Shown here: one piece after another, positions 54,034 to 63,431 of the stretch
How positions within the stretch are numbered: the stretch's first letter is position 1
Layout of the letters: each line of letters starts with the position of its first letter
Made by a program: the position numbers and the translations under genes
Notes under the pieces: generated by a model
The model's database searches: none
What the model was told of the DNA's origin: nothing
What the model saw: only the letters and a program-made list of their open reading frames with translations
Assembly: GCF_016599855.1 (NCBI RefSeq)
Contig: NZ_CP067041.1
Span: 6,850,501 to 6,914,500 of the forward strand
Origin: Bradyrhizobium diazoefficiens
GTDB taxonomy: Bacteria; Pseudomonadota; Alphaproteobacteria; Rhizobiales; Xanthobacteraceae
Direction: 5' to 3'
DNA: 64,000 bases

Positions 54034-54909
54034 ATGTCCAATCTGTTCGATCTTCTGGTCGCGGGACTGGCCACCGGCGCGATCTATGCGCTGGTTGCGG
54101 TTGGCTTCACGCTGCTGTGGCAAACCTCGCAGACCATCAATTTCGCGCAAGGTGAGTTCGTGATGCTGCCGGCGTTCCTGATGCTGGCAGCGATGCATGT
54201 CGGCGCCCCGTTCTGGCTCGCGATCATCCTCGGCATCCTGCTGTCGATGATCCTGCTGGGCCTCGCCTTCAAGATGCTGCTGGTCGATCCGATGATGCGT
54301 CATGGCGTGCTGCCGCTCGCGATTGCCACCATGGCGCTCGCAATCGGGATCAAGGAGGCGGTGAAGCAGTTCTTCAGCGCGGAAGCATCGCCCTTCCCGT
54401 CGATCGTGCCGACCGGCGACATCACCGTGCTCGGACACGTCGTTTCGCTGCAAAGCATCGGCGTCCTGGTCGTCGCGATCCTGGCTGTATTCGGCCTGAC
54501 CACGCTGCTCAATCGCACTTCGCTCGGTCACCAGATGCAGGCGGCGGCGCAGAACCCGACGGTGGCGCGCATCATTGGCGTGCCGGTCGAGCGCATGATC
54601 CTGCTGACCTTCCTGATCAACGCTTTCCTGGTCGCGCTCGCCTCGCTGCTGATCACGCCGATCTATCTGGCGAAGTTCTCCTCCGGCGAAGTGCTGGGAC
54701 AGGCCGCCTTCATCGCCGCCATTGTCGGCGGCTTCAACCAGGTGCGCGGCGCGATCGCCGGCGGCCTCTTGATCGGCGTGCTCGACAATCTCGCGGCAAG
54801 CTACATCTCGACGCAATATCGTGCAGCCGTGCCGCTGATTTTCCTGATCGTCGTCATCCTGTTCCGGCCGCAAGGACTGCTTGGCCGCGCAGAGGAGCGC
54901 ACGGTATGA
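54034..54909 (+). CDS. livH: HAAT-family ABC transporter permease (LivH)
   Basis: A 291-aa permease with about eight membrane helices: LVAGLATGAIYALVAVGFTL, LLWQTSQTINFAQGEFVMLP (the LivH NFAQGE motif) and LGHQMQAAAQNPTVARIIGV (coupling helix). GAGGGG lies before the ATG at 54034. The next gene overlaps by 4 bases. Confidence 0.94.
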   Translation: MSNLFDLLVAGLATGAIYALVAVGFTLLWQTSQTINFAQGEFVMLPAFLMLAAMHVGAPFWLAIILGILLSMILLGLAFKMLLVDPMMRHGVLPLAIATMALAIGIKEAVKQFFSAEASPFPSIVPTGDITVLGHVVSLQSIGVLVVAILAVFGLTTLLNRTSLGHQMQAAAQNPTVARIIGVPVERMILLTFLINAFLVALASLLITPIYLAKFSSGEVLGQAAFIAAIVGGFNQVRGAIAGGLLIGVLDNLAASYISTQYRAAVPLIFLIVVILFRPQGLLGRAEERTV

Positions 54910-55904
54910 GTGGCTTTGCCAAACCCCTGAAGATCGCGCTCGGCCTCATTGTCATTGCCGGCCTGATCGTCGTGCCCATGAACTTCAACCGCTACGGTCT
55001 GTTCATCCTGAGCCAATGGGCTGTGATGACCATCGCCGCGATGGGGCTAAATCTCACGCTCGGCTATGCCGGACAGGTCTCGCTGGCGCAGGGCGCCTTC
55101 GTCGGCATCGGCGCCTATGCGGCAGCGATCATGACAACGCATGGCTGGCCGCTTCCGGCCGCCATCGTGGTGGCGATCGTGCTCGCCTTCGCAGTCGGCT
55201 GGGTGCTTGGCTATCCCGCGCTGCGCGTGCAGCACCACTACCTCGCCTTCGTCACGCTGGCTTTCTCGACACTGGCGTTCCTGGTGTTCCGCAACGAAAG
55301 CTGGCTCACCGGTGGCATCTACGGCATCTCCAACATTCCGCGCCCGCACTTCTTTGGGATCGCGACCAACAAGCCGCTGCCGTTCTACTATGTCTGCCTC
55401 GGCTCGCTCGCGATCGTGTCGGTCGCGGTGTGGTGGCTGATTCGTTCGCCATGGGGCCGCGCCTTCATGGCGCTGCGTGAAAATCCGCTACGCGCCCAGT
55501 CACTCGGCATCGACACGCGCCGCTACACGCTGATGGCGTTCGCGATCGGCTCGGCGCTCGGCGGCGTTGCCGGTGCGCTCTATGCCCCGCTGACGCAATA
55601 TATCGATCCCGTGCCGTTCAATCTGTCGCTCTCGCTCGATCTGCTGATGATGGTGATCGTCGGCGGCGCCGGCTTCTTTTTCGGCCCCTTCCTCGGCGCA
55701 ATGATCGCGGTGCTGTTGCCGGAATGGCTGCGCTTCACGGAAGGATATTATCTGATGCTCTACGCGATCGCGGTGATGGGGCTGCTGATCTGGTCGCCGA
55801 CTGGCATTTTGGGAATCCTCGATCGCGCCATGGCCGCGCGCCGCACCAAGGCGGCCTCAGCGCTGCGCGCCGTGGCGAAATCACGACTGGAGACGGTGCA
55901 ATGA
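54906..55904 (+). CDS. livM: HAAT-family ABC transporter permease (LivM)
   Basis: A 332-aa permease: LNLTLGYAGQVSLAQGAFVG (LivM signature) and MALRENPLRAQSLGIDTRRY (coupling helix), with about ten hydrophobic segments and a basic C-terminus. It overlaps livH and livG by ATGA on both sides. Confidence 0.94.
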   Translation: MSGFAKPLKIALGLIVIAGLIVVPMNFNRYGLFILSQWAVMTIAAMGLNLTLGYAGQVSLAQGAFVGIGAYAAAIMTTHGWPLPAAIVVAIVLAFAVGWVLGYPALRVQHHYLAFVTLAFSTLAFLVFRNESWLTGGIYGISNIPRPHFFGIATNKPLPFYYVCLGSLAIVSVAVWWLIRSPWGRAFMALRENPLRAQSLGIDTRRYTLMAFAIGSALGGVAGALYAPLTQYIDPVPFNLSLSLDLLMMVIVGGAGFFFGPFLGAMIAVLLPEWLRFTEGYYLMLYAIAVMGLLIWSPTGILGILDRAMAARRTKAASALRAVAKSRLETVQ

Positions 55905-56644
55905 GCGCGGTCCTCGAAGTCACCAACATCAAGAAGAACTTTGGCGGCATCAGCGCCGTCGATGGCGTCTCGTTCGATGTGCGCGAAGGCGAGATCCTTG
56001 GCCTGATCGGCCCGAACGGCTGCGGCAAGTCGACGCTGTTCAACTGCATCCTCGGCCAGCTCACGCCATCAGGTGGCGAGGTCAAGCTCGACGGCAAGGT
56101 GGTCACTGGCTTGCGTCCCTCCGAGCTCAACAAGTTGGGCGTCAGCCGCACCTTCCAATTGCTCCAGGTGTTCCCAAAGCTCTCGGTGCGCGAGAACCTG
56201 ATCCTCGCGGGGCAGGAGCACCAGGGCAACATGGCCTCACGCCTGGTCGGCCGCTCCGATGCCGGACTGACCGAGGCCGCCAACCAGATGATCGGCTTCT
56301 TCAAGCTCGACCATCTTGCGGCCGAACCCGCCGGCGGCCTCTCCTACGGTCAGCAGAAGCTGCTCGACGCCGCCATGGCCTTCATGGGCGGCCCTCGCCT
56401 GGTGCTGCTCGACGAGCCGGCCGGCGGCGTCAATCCGACAATGCTGTCTGACCTGAAGGACCGCCTGGTCGCGATCAACCGCGAAAAGAACGCCACCTTC
56501 GTCGTGATCGAGCACAATATGGAGTTCGTGATGTCGCTGTGCTCGCGCGTGATGGTGATGGCGGAAGGCAAGGTGCTGGCGATGGGACGGCCGGACGAGG
56601 TGCGCAAGAACCCCGCCGTCATCGAAGCCTATCTCGGACATTGA
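55901..56644 (+). CDS. livG: HAAT-family ABC transporter ATPase (LivG)
   Basis: A 247-aa ATPase: Walker A LIGPNGCGKSTLFNCILGQL, signature variant LSYGQQKLLDAAMAFMGG, Walker B RLVLLDEPAGGVNPTMLS, switch VVIEHNMEFVMSLC. The start at 55901 overlaps the LivM stop as ATGA; the longer frame from 55724 lies inside livM. Confidence 0.94.
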   Translation: MSAVLEVTNIKKNFGGISAVDGVSFDVREGEILGLIGPNGCGKSTLFNCILGQLTPSGGEVKLDGKVVTGLRPSELNKLGVSRTFQLLQVFPKLSVRENLILAGQEHQGNMASRLVGRSDAGLTEAANQMIGFFKLDHLAAEPAGGLSYGQQKLLDAAMAFMGGPRLVLLDEPAGGVNPTMLSDLKDRLVAINREKNATFVVIEHNMEFVMSLCSRVMVMAEGKVLAMGRPDEVRKNPAVIEAYLGH

Positions 56645-56654
56645 GGAGCCGATC

Positions 56655-57392
56655 ATGAGCGACCCGATTCTCTCGGTTCACAATCTCGTCGGCGGCTACG
56701 GCAAGATGACGATCCTGAACGGCACCACGTTCTCGGTGCCGCCGGCGACCATCACCACCATTATCGGCCCCAACGGTGCCGGCAAATCCACCGTGTTCAA
56801 GGCGATCTTCGGCCTGCTGAGGCTGCGCGACGGCAAGATCAGCTTTGCCGGCCGCGACGTCACCAATTTCAGCCAGCGCGCGCTGCTCAATGCCGGCATC
56901 TGCTACGTGCCGCAAGGCCGCAACATCTTTCCGGAGCTCTCGGTTCGCCACAATATCGAGCTCGGCGGTGTCGCCGCCGGGAAGGGCATCGACCTGCCGA
57001 CGCGCATTGAGGCGGCGCTCGACCTATTCCCGGCGCTGCGACGCAAGTCGACGCAGCAGGCTTCCACGCTGTCCGGCGGCGAGCAGAAGCAGCTCGAGAT
57101 CGCCCGCTCGCTGCTGCTCGAGCCAAAACTCGTGCTGATCGACGAGCCCTCGATCGGACTGTCGCCACTGATGGTGCAGCAGACTTTCGACATCCTCAAA
57201 TCCTTGCGCGACCGCGGCGTCACCATCCTGATGATCGAGCAGAACGCGCGCTCGGCGCTGGAGATCTCGGATATCGGCATCGTGCTCGAACTCGGCCAGA
57301 CCCGCATGGTCGACAAGGCGGAGCGTATTCTGAACGATCCCCGCATCGGCCAGCTCTTCCTCGGCGGCGCTATGGAGGAGAGCGCGGCATGA
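56655..57392 (+). CDS. livF: HAAT-family ABC transporter ATPase (LivF)
   Basis: A 245-aa ATPase: Walker A IIGPNGAGKSTVFKAIFGLL, signature LSGGEQKQLEIARSLLLE, Walker B KLVLIDEPSIGLSPLMVQ, switch LMIEQNARSALEIS (Gln, as usual in LivF). It ends overlapping the Gfo/Idh remnant (ATGA). Confidence 0.94.
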   Translation: MSDPILSVHNLVGGYGKMTILNGTTFSVPPATITTIIGPNGAGKSTVFKAIFGLLRLRDGKISFAGRDVTNFSQRALLNAGICYVPQGRNIFPELSVRHNIELGGVAAGKGIDLPTRIEAALDLFPALRRKSTQQASTLSGGEQKQLEIARSLLLEPKLVLIDEPSIGLSPLMVQQTFDILKSLRDRGVTILMIEQNARSALEISDIGIVLELGQTRMVDKAERILNDPRIGQLFLGGAMEESAA

Positions 57393-57823
57393 GCGCGCCA
57401 ATGCGCATCGCCGTTGCCGGCGCCGGCCTGATCGGCCGCCGCCATATCGAATTGATCGAGGCTTCGCTAGATTGCGTGCTTGCTGGCATCGCTGACCCCT
57501 CGCCCACCGCGAAAGAGCTTGCGCAGGCGCACGGTGTGAACTGTCACGCCGATCATCGCACGCTGCTGGCGGACGAGAAGCCGGACGGCCTGATCATCGC
57601 CTCACCGAACGCGCTGCATCTGCCGATAGCGCTCGATTGCGCGCAAGCCGAGCCGCTGGCCGAGCAGCTCCGGCATTTCTGCGCGGTGATTGCGGGTCGG
57701 GAACGGCCGCTGATTTCCGCCGAAGATGCGATGGGAGCACTCGCGGTCGTCGAAGCCGTCAGCGAGGCCGCACGCACGGGCGGAAAAATATCGCCGGGCC
57801 AAATCATGGAGCAGGCAGCATGA
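57389..57823 (+). CDS. Gfo/Idh/MocA oxidoreductase, internally deleted remnant
   Basis: Only 144 aa, against about 330-350 for the family. Residues 1-85 are a normal NAD-binding start (MRIAVAGAGLIGRRHIELIE, PDGLIIASPNALHLPIALDC). The sequence then jumps to what is normally the last 55 residues (EPLAEQLRHFCAVIAGRERP, LISAEDAMGALAVVEAVSEA). The EKP catalytic region and the substrate domain are missing, and the join is in frame near position 57645. Overlap with both neighbours (ATGA) shows that the gene was once part of the operon. It should be inactive as a dehydrogenase. Confidence 0.8.
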   Translation: MSAPMRIAVAGAGLIGRRHIELIEASLDCVLAGIADPSPTAKELAQAHGVNCHADHRTLLADEKPDGLIIASPNALHLPIALDCAQAEPLAEQLRHFCAVIAGRERPLISAEDAMGALAVVEAVSEAARTGGKISPGQIMEQAA

Positions 57824-59691
57824 ACAAGCGCTCGATCGCGACCGTCTCCCTCTCAGGGGCGCTGGACGAAAAGCTCCGCGCCATCGCATCAGCCGGCTTC
57901 GAGGCGGTCGAGATCTTCGAGAACGACCTGCTGTCGTTCGGTTCAGGCCCCCGCGACATCGCCAAGCTCTGCCGCGATCTCAATCTCGGGATCTGCGCCT
58001 TCCAGCCGTTTCGCGATTTCGAGGGTATGCCTGAACCGCAGCGCTCGCGTAACTTCGCTCGCGCCGAGCGAAAATTCGATCTGATGCAGGAGCTCGGCAC
58101 TGATTTGCTGTTGATCTGCTCCAACGTCTCCCCGGCCTCGCTCGGCGGCATCGACCGCGCCGCCGATGATTTTCGCGAGCTTGGCGATCGCGCGGCCAGG
58201 CGGGGCTTGCGCGTCGGCTACGAGGCGCTGGCCTGGGGACGGCATGTCAATGATTACCGCGATGCCTGGGAGATCGTGCGGCGCGCCGACCATCCCGCCA
58301 TCGGCGTCATCCTCGACAGTTTTCACGTGCTGGCGCCGGGTTTTCCGACCCGCGCGATGGCCTCGATTCCCGGTGACAAGATCTTTCTGGTGCAGCTTGC
58401 CGACGCACCAAAGCTCGAGCTCGACATTCTGTCGTGGAGCCGGCACTTCCGTTCCTTCCCCGGCCAGGGCGATCTGCCGGTCGTCGAATTCATGCAGGCG
58501 ATCGCCGCGACCGGCTATTCCGGTCCGTGGTCGCTGGAGATCTTCAACGACCAGTTCCGCGCCGGCTCAGCGGCGCAAACCGCGGTCGACGGACTGCGCT
58601 CGCTGATCCTGCTGCAGGACCAGCTCGCACCGGACTGGCCGAAGCTGGTCGGCGAGCCTCTGGCGCCGAAGGCTAGGAGTCACGGCACAGGTTTTATCGA
58701 GTTCGCCGTCAACGAGACCAAGGCCGGCGAGCTCGCGCATCTGTTCTCGCAGCTCGGCTTCCGCAAGACCGGCAAGCACCGCAGCAAGGCGGTCGAGCGT
58801 TGGTCGCAAGGCAAGGTCGAGCTCGTGATCAATTGCGAGACCGACGGCTTTGCGCATTCGCACTACGTCACGCACGGCCCCGGCGTCTGCGCGATCGCGC
58901 TCGATGTCGACAATGCGGGCCTTGCCATGCAGCGGGCCGAAACGCTGAAGGCGCGCACGTTCTACCAGCCGGTCGGGCCGGGCGAGCTGGAAATCCCTGC
59001 GATCCACGGCGTCGGCGGCAGCCTGCTGTATTTCCTCGATCAGGCCGGCAAGAACTGGGACACGGATTTCGCGCCGGTTGCGAGCGATGCAAGTGCGGAC
59101 GCCCTGTTCGCGATCGATCACATCGCCCAGTCGATGCCCTATGACGAGATGCTATCCTGGCTGTTGTTCTACACCGGCATCCTCGACCTCAAGCGGCTGC
59201 CGCAGATGGAGATCGCGGACCCCCGCGGTCTCGTGCAGAGCCAGGCCCTCATCAACGGCGACCAGAGCCTGCGCTTCGTCGTCAACGGCTCCTCTGCCAA
59301 CCGCACCCTGCCGGCGCGCTTCATCTCGGAATTTTTTGGCTCCGGCGTGCAGCACGTCGCGTTTGCGTGCCAGGATATCTTTGCCGCTGTCGCCGCGATG
59401 CGCGCCCGCGGCGCAGACTTCCTCGATATTCCCGACAATTATTACGACGACATCGAAGCCAAATACGACCTCGCCCCCGATGTCATGGCAAACCTACGCG
59501 CCAACCACATCCTCTACGACCGCGAGGGCGATGGCGAGTTCTTCCAGGTCTACACCCACATTTTTGACGAGCGCTTCTTCTTCGAGATCGTCGAGCGAAG
59601 GAATTATCAGGGATTCGGGGCGGCCAACGCCGGGATCAGACTCGCGGCGCAAGCGCGCGAGGTACGGCCACCGAGCATGCCGCGGGTGTAG
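57820..59691 (+). CDS. qsuB: bifunctional TIM-barrel/VOC protein, probable 3-dehydroshikimate dehydratase (QsuB type)
   Basis: A 623-aa two-part enzyme. Residues 1-275 are an AP-endonuclease-2/xylose-isomerase-like TIM barrel (GFEAVEIFENDLLSFGSGPR, RGLRVGYEALAWGRHVNDYR, PAIGVILDSFHVLAPGFPTR, and PWSLEIFNDQFR): metal ligands Glu, Asp/His and Glu are visible. Residues 320-600 are a double VOC region like 4-hydroxyphenylpyruvate dioxygenase (DHIAQSMPYDEMLSWLLFYT, GSGVQHVAFACQDIFAAVAA, GEFFQVYTHIF, FFFEIVERR). This layout matches QsuB-type 3-dehydroshikimate dehydratases, which give protocatechuate. It completes the operon headed by the dehydrogenase. Confidence 0.88.
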   Translation: MNKRSIATVSLSGALDEKLRAIASAGFEAVEIFENDLLSFGSGPRDIAKLCRDLNLGICAFQPFRDFEGMPEPQRSRNFARAERKFDLMQELGTDLLLICSNVSPASLGGIDRAADDFRELGDRAARRGLRVGYEALAWGRHVNDYRDAWEIVRRADHPAIGVILDSFHVLAPGFPTRAMASIPGDKIFLVQLADAPKLELDILSWSRHFRSFPGQGDLPVVEFMQAIAATGYSGPWSLEIFNDQFRAGSAAQTAVDGLRSLILLQDQLAPDWPKLVGEPLAPKARSHGTGFIEFAVNETKAGELAHLFSQLGFRKTGKHRSKAVERWSQGKVELVINCETDGFAHSHYVTHGPGVCAIALDVDNAGLAMQRAETLKARTFYQPVGPGELEIPAIHGVGGSLLYFLDQAGKNWDTDFAPVASDASADALFAIDHIAQSMPYDEMLSWLLFYTGILDLKRLPQMEIADPRGLVQSQALINGDQSLRFVVNGSSANRTLPARFISEFFGSGVQHVAFACQDIFAAVAAMRARGADFLDIPDNYYDDIEAKYDLAPDVMANLRANHILYDREGDGEFFQVYTHIFDERFFFEIVERRNYQGFGAANAGIRLAAQAREVRPPSMPRV

Positions 59692-59704
59692 GCTCTATCC
59701 ACGC

Positions 59705-59785
59705 CGTCATTGCGAGCGAAGCGAAGCAATCCAGAATCCCTCGACGGAAAGACCCTGGATTGCTTCGCTTCGCTCGCAATGACGG
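59705..59785. repeat. palindromic repeat family C, copy 3
   Basis: CGTCATTGCGAGCGAAGCGA and TCGCTTCGCTCGCAATGACG form a near-perfect long hairpin. It sits between the convergent qsuB and the orphan binding-protein gene. Confidence 0.92.
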
Positions 59786-59861
59786 AGGAGAGAGCTGAGA
59801 GCCCCTCTCCCCGCATCCGCCTTCTAAGCTTGGGCGGGAAAATGCGGGGAGAGGCGAGAGC

Positions 59862-61034
59862 TCACTTCATCGGGCACTTGTCGTGGAAGCGGTCCTGGTC
59901 ATCAGTGACGATGGTGGCAACGGTCTTCAGCGAAAGCTCACCCCCGGGGCCCTTCACCACGTCCTGCAAATAGAAGTTCTGTATCGGGATGTGGTTGTTG
60001 CCGTATTTGAACGCGCCGCGCAGCGACTTGAAATTGGCCTTTTCCATCTCGGCCTTCATCGCGTCCTTCTTGCTGGTATCGCCCTTCACCGCGACAACCG
60101 CGCTGTTGATGAGCTGCGCCGCATCATAGGCCTGCGCACCGTAATAGGTCGGGCGGAGACCCGTGTACTTCTTGCGATAGTCGGCGACAAAGCGCTTGTT
60201 CTGCTCGTTGGGGAGATCGTTGACCCATTCCTGCGCGCCGGGAACACCGAGCGCGTTCTCCTTCTGGAGCGGCAGCGACAACTCGTCGACGGTGAAGGCG
60301 GTGTAGAGCGGCATCGTGCTCTTCAGGCCGGCCTGCGCATATTGATTGAGGAACTGCACGCCGGCCGCGCCCGGATAGAACACGAAGATCGACTCGGCCC
60401 CGGAGGCGCGCGCCTTGGAGAGTTCGGCGGAGAAATCGAGCTGGCTCGGCCAGACCGTATATTCCTCGCCCTTGATCTCGCCCTTGAACGTGCTCTTCAC
60501 GCCCGCGAGCATATCCTTGCCGGCGGCGTAGTTCGGGCCGATCAGGAACACGCTTTTGACGCCGTTGGCGTTCATGTAGAGGCCCACGGCGGCCGGCGTC
60601 TGGTCATTCTGCCAGGAAGTCGAGAACACGTAAGGCGAACACAGCTCGCCCGCGAGCTGCGACGGGCCGGCATTGGCCGAGATCAGGAAGGTCTGCGAAT
60701 CCACCGCGGTCTTGAGCGAGGCGAGCAGCACGTTCGACCAGATGTAGCCGACGAGGAAATCGACCTTGTCGGACTGCACCAGCTTCTCGGTCTTCTGCTT
60801 GCCGACGTCAGGCTTCTGGCCGTCGTCCTCGTAGATCACCTCGACCGGCTTGCCGTCCATCTTGCGCCCGAGATGATCGAGCGCGAGCTCGAACGAGTTG
60901 CGCATGTCGTTGCCGATCACGGCGGTCGGGCCGCTGAAGGTCGAGACGAAACCGATCTTGATGGTGTCGCCGGCGAATGCCGGATTTGCCAGCACCAGCG
61001 CCGCTGCGCCCGCCAGCCAGAATGCTGTCTTCAT
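59862..61034 (-). CDS. ABC transporter substrate-binding protein, orphan (HAAT family)
   Basis: A 390-aa protein with signal peptide MKTAFWLAGAAALVLANPAF and a type I periplasmic-binding fold (IKIGFVSTFSGPTAVIGNDM, FELALDHLGRKMDGKPVEVI, VYEDDGQ-like IYEDDGQKPDVGKQKTEKLV). SGAESIFVFYPGAAGVQF and a Tyr-rich PTYYGAQAYDAAQLI follow. It is not next to permease or ATPase genes and differs in sequence from the binding protein at 52737. It could serve the livHMGF set at 44.8-48.2 kb that lacks one (inference). Confidence 0.9.
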   Translation of the reverse strand: MKTAFWLAGAAALVLANPAFAGDTIKIGFVSTFSGPTAVIGNDMRNSFELALDHLGRKMDGKPVEVIYEDDGQKPDVGKQKTEKLVQSDKVDFLVGYIWSNVLLASLKTAVDSQTFLISANAGPSQLAGELCSPYVFSTSWQNDQTPAAVGLYMNANGVKSVFLIGPNYAAGKDMLAGVKSTFKGEIKGEEYTVWPSQLDFSAELSKARASGAESIFVFYPGAAGVQFLNQYAQAGLKSTMPLYTAFTVDELSLPLQKENALGVPGAQEWVNDLPNEQNKRFVADYRKKYTGLRPTYYGAQAYDAAQLINSAVVAVKGDTSKKDAMKAEMEKANFKSLRGAFKYGNNHIPIQNFYLQDVVKGPGGELSLKTVATIVTDDQDRFHDKCPMK

Positions 61035-61344
61035 AACCGCTCCCTCCTTATTATTGCCCCCGGAAACGGGGTGATCGCCGCCCCGGGTCTGTCTCTATTG
61101 AACGCAAAATCTGTCGCGCCGCCAATGGCTCAGCGCCCACCCCTGCACCATATTTCGCCCCAATCGCCGATGGCAAGAAATATAATTCTACTCACTTCGG
61201 CCAAGGGCTGGTTAAGCCTGCGGCGCTTTTTCGCGCCTGATCGATACATCAGGCCTATGCAGTGATTGATGACGGCTATTGGACCACTGCGGCCAATCCG
61301 CACTTAAATGAGTAAGAACAGCAGCGAGATTCGAGGGGCACATC
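61035..61344. other. divergent intergenic region, no gene supported
   Basis: About 310 bases between the orphan binding protein (minus) and the NADH dehydrogenase (plus). I find no supported open frame or repeat. It must hold both promoters; GAGGGGCACATC precedes the ndh start. Confidence 0.4.
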
Positions 61345-62607
61345 ATGACCACGACACCGCATCGCGTCGTCATCGTCGGAGCCGGCTTCGGCGGGCTGGA
61401 GACGACCTATCGTCTCGCGGGCGCGCCGGTCCAGATCACGCTGATCGACCGCCGCAACCATCATCTGTTTCAGCCGCTGCTCTATCAGGTCGCGACCGCA
61501 TCGCTTGCGCCCACCGAGATCGCCTGGCCGGTGCGCCATCTCATGCGCGATCGGCGCGAGGTGACGACACTGTTTGCGACCGTCAGCGGCGTCGATGCCG
61601 CCAGGCGTTGTGTGCTGATCGACGACGGCAGCGAGGTGCCCTATGACACGCTGGTGCTCGCCACCGGCGCGCGTCACGCCTATTTCGGCCATGACGAGTG
61701 GGAGACCTGGGCGCCGGGGCTCAAAACACTGGAAGACGCGACCACGCTGCGCCGTCACATCCTGGTGGCATTCGAGCGCGCCGAGCGCGAAACCGATCCT
61801 GCCAAGCGGGCGGCACGGCTCACTTTCGTTATCATCGGCGGCGGCCCGACCGGCGTCGAGCTCGCCGGCACCATCGCCGAGATGGCGCATCACACCCTGC
61901 CGGGCGATTTCCGCAACATCGACACGACCAAGGCCCGCGTCGTGCTGATCGAGGCGGGGCCGCGGGTGCTCGCAGGCTTCGCCGACGATCTATCGGCCTA
62001 TGCGCAGGCCTCGCTGGAAAAGATCGGCGTCGAGGTCGTTCTTGGCCAGGCCGTCACCGAGATCGACCGCGACCGCGTCGTCTATGGCGGAGCACGGCTG
62101 AACGCGAAAACCAAGATCTGGGCCGCCGGCGTGCGCGCCTCACCTGCGGCCGAGTGGCTGGACGCGCCGGCCGATCATGCCGGGCGCGTACAGGTCGAAG
62201 CCGATCTCACGATCCCCGGTCACCCCGAAATCTTTGCGATCGGCGACACCGTTTTGATCAACGCCTGGGAAGGCAAGCCGGTGCCGGGCATCGCCCCGGC
62301 CGCCAAGCAGCAAGGGAAGCATGTCGCCGAGACCATCAAGGCGCGGCTGCGCGGCGAGACCAAGGGCGCGTTCCGCTATAAGCACGCCGGCAGCCTCGCC
62401 CAGATAGGTAAGCGACTCGCGGTGATTGACTTCGGACGTATCAAGCTGCGCGGCACAATCGCGTGGTGGATCTGGGGCGTCGCCCACATCTACTTCCTGA
62501 TCGGCCTGCGTCATCGCCTCAGCGTGGCGCTGAGCTGGCTCTGGGTCTACACGCGGGACCAGCGGGCGGCGAGATTGATCACGCAGGGCAGCAGCAAGGT
62601 GGTGTAG
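61345..62607 (+). CDS. ndh: type II NADH:quinone oxidoreductase (NDH-2)
   Basis: A 420-aa flavoprotein. The FAD motif is HRVVIVGAGFGGLETTYRLA and the NADH motif FVIIGGGPTGVELAGTIAEM; IDRRNHHLFQPLLYQVATAS is a hallmark of NDH-2. VFAIGDTV-like EIFAIGDTVLINAWEGKPVP and GIAPAAKQQGKHVAETIKAR follow. A hydrophobic C-terminal segment (GTIAWWIWGVAHIYFLIGL) attaches it to the membrane. It passes electrons from NADH to quinone without pumping protons. Confidence 0.93.
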   Translation: MTTTPHRVVIVGAGFGGLETTYRLAGAPVQITLIDRRNHHLFQPLLYQVATASLAPTEIAWPVRHLMRDRREVTTLFATVSGVDAARRCVLIDDGSEVPYDTLVLATGARHAYFGHDEWETWAPGLKTLEDATTLRRHILVAFERAERETDPAKRAARLTFVIIGGGPTGVELAGTIAEMAHHTLPGDFRNIDTTKARVVLIEAGPRVLAGFADDLSAYAQASLEKIGVEVVLGQAVTEIDRDRVVYGGARLNAKTKIWAAGVRASPAAEWLDAPADHAGRVQVEADLTIPGHPEIFAIGDTVLINAWEGKPVPGIAPAAKQQGKHVAETIKARLRGETKGAFRYKHAGSLAQIGKRLAVIDFGRIKLRGTIAWWIWGVAHIYFLIGLRHRLSVALSWLWVYTRDQRAARLITQGSSKVV

Positions 62608-62613
62608 CTTTTC

Positions 62614-62656
62614 TTCTCTTCTCCCTTGTGGGAGAAGGTGGCGCGAAGCGCCGGAT
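62614..62656. repeat. short palindromic repeat after ndh (family I type)
   Basis: TTCTCCC and GGGAGAA pair around TTGT, followed by GGCGCGAAGCGCC, itself a hairpin. The element lies just after the ndh stop. The rest of the gap to 62981 shows no supported gene. Confidence 0.65.
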
Positions 62657-62981
62657 GAGGACTTGTTTCTGCAGATTCGCTGCTAGCGGCTCACTCGCGC
62701 AGAGAACCGACATCTTCTTTGTTTCGCCTGCTTGTCGAGGTAGACGACAGAATCCGTCTCCCGCAACAATTCGTGCGTGGATAGGGATCGGCAAAAGTTC
62801 ATGCGGAGATGCGGGACGCCTGATGCGGTCAAGCCGGGCGCTCATAAAGGTCTTCATTTTGATCTTGTGAAAGAGTGGCGCTTGCCCTTAGGTCTTTTTG
62901 CGCGCCGCGAGACAGAATCCCCGTATGCCGCCGTCTTCGACCAGAGCCCGACAGAAGCCCGCGCCAACGGAGGCAGGACCG

Positions 62982-63431
62982 ATGCTCGATCTCGACCGTT
63001 ACGTTCCGGCCTTCATCACCTTCATCGCCAACAAGCTCTCGAACAGCGCGACCACGTTCTACCAGAAGCAGTTCGGCGTCAACGTCACGGAATGGCGGAT
63101 CATGTCGCTGCTGGCGATAGAGCCTGGCATTCCGGCTTCGCGCATCTGCCACGTCATCGGTTTCGACAAGGGCCCGGTGAGCCGGACGCTGGCAGGGCTG
63201 GAGGAGCGCGGCCACGTCTCGATCCGCACCGACCCGAACGACGGCCGCACCCATTCGATCTCGCTGACGGCGAAGGGCCGCGCCACTCATAACAAGGTCA
63301 TCGTCGCCGCGCTCGGTCGCGAGCGGCGCCTGCTGTCCTGCCTCAGCAAGGACGAGCGCGAGGTGCTGATCGACCTGCTGCGCCGGCTGCATGAGAATCT
63401 CGGCGCCGTGACCGGCAGCTCCGAGGCGTGA
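62982..63431 (+). CDS. MarR-family transcriptional regulator
   Basis: About 149 aa with the MarR winged helix: NVTEWRIMSLLAIEPGIPAS, RICHVIGFDKGPVSRTLAGL, EERGHVSIRTDPNDGRTHSI, then SLTAKGRATHNKVI. AGGA before the ATG at 62982 favours that start; an upstream in-frame ATG at 62925 is possible. Its neighbour is a feruloyl-CoA-synthase-like gene, so it may be a CouR/FerR-type repressor of phenylpropanoid catabolism (inference). Genes converge. Confidence 0.88.
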   Translation: MLDLDRYVPAFITFIANKLSNSATTFYQKQFGVNVTEWRIMSLLAIEPGIPASRICHVIGFDKGPVSRTLAGLEERGHVSIRTDPNDGRTHSISLTAKGRATHNKVIVAALGRERRLLSCLSKDEREVLIDLLRRLHENLGAVTGSSEA

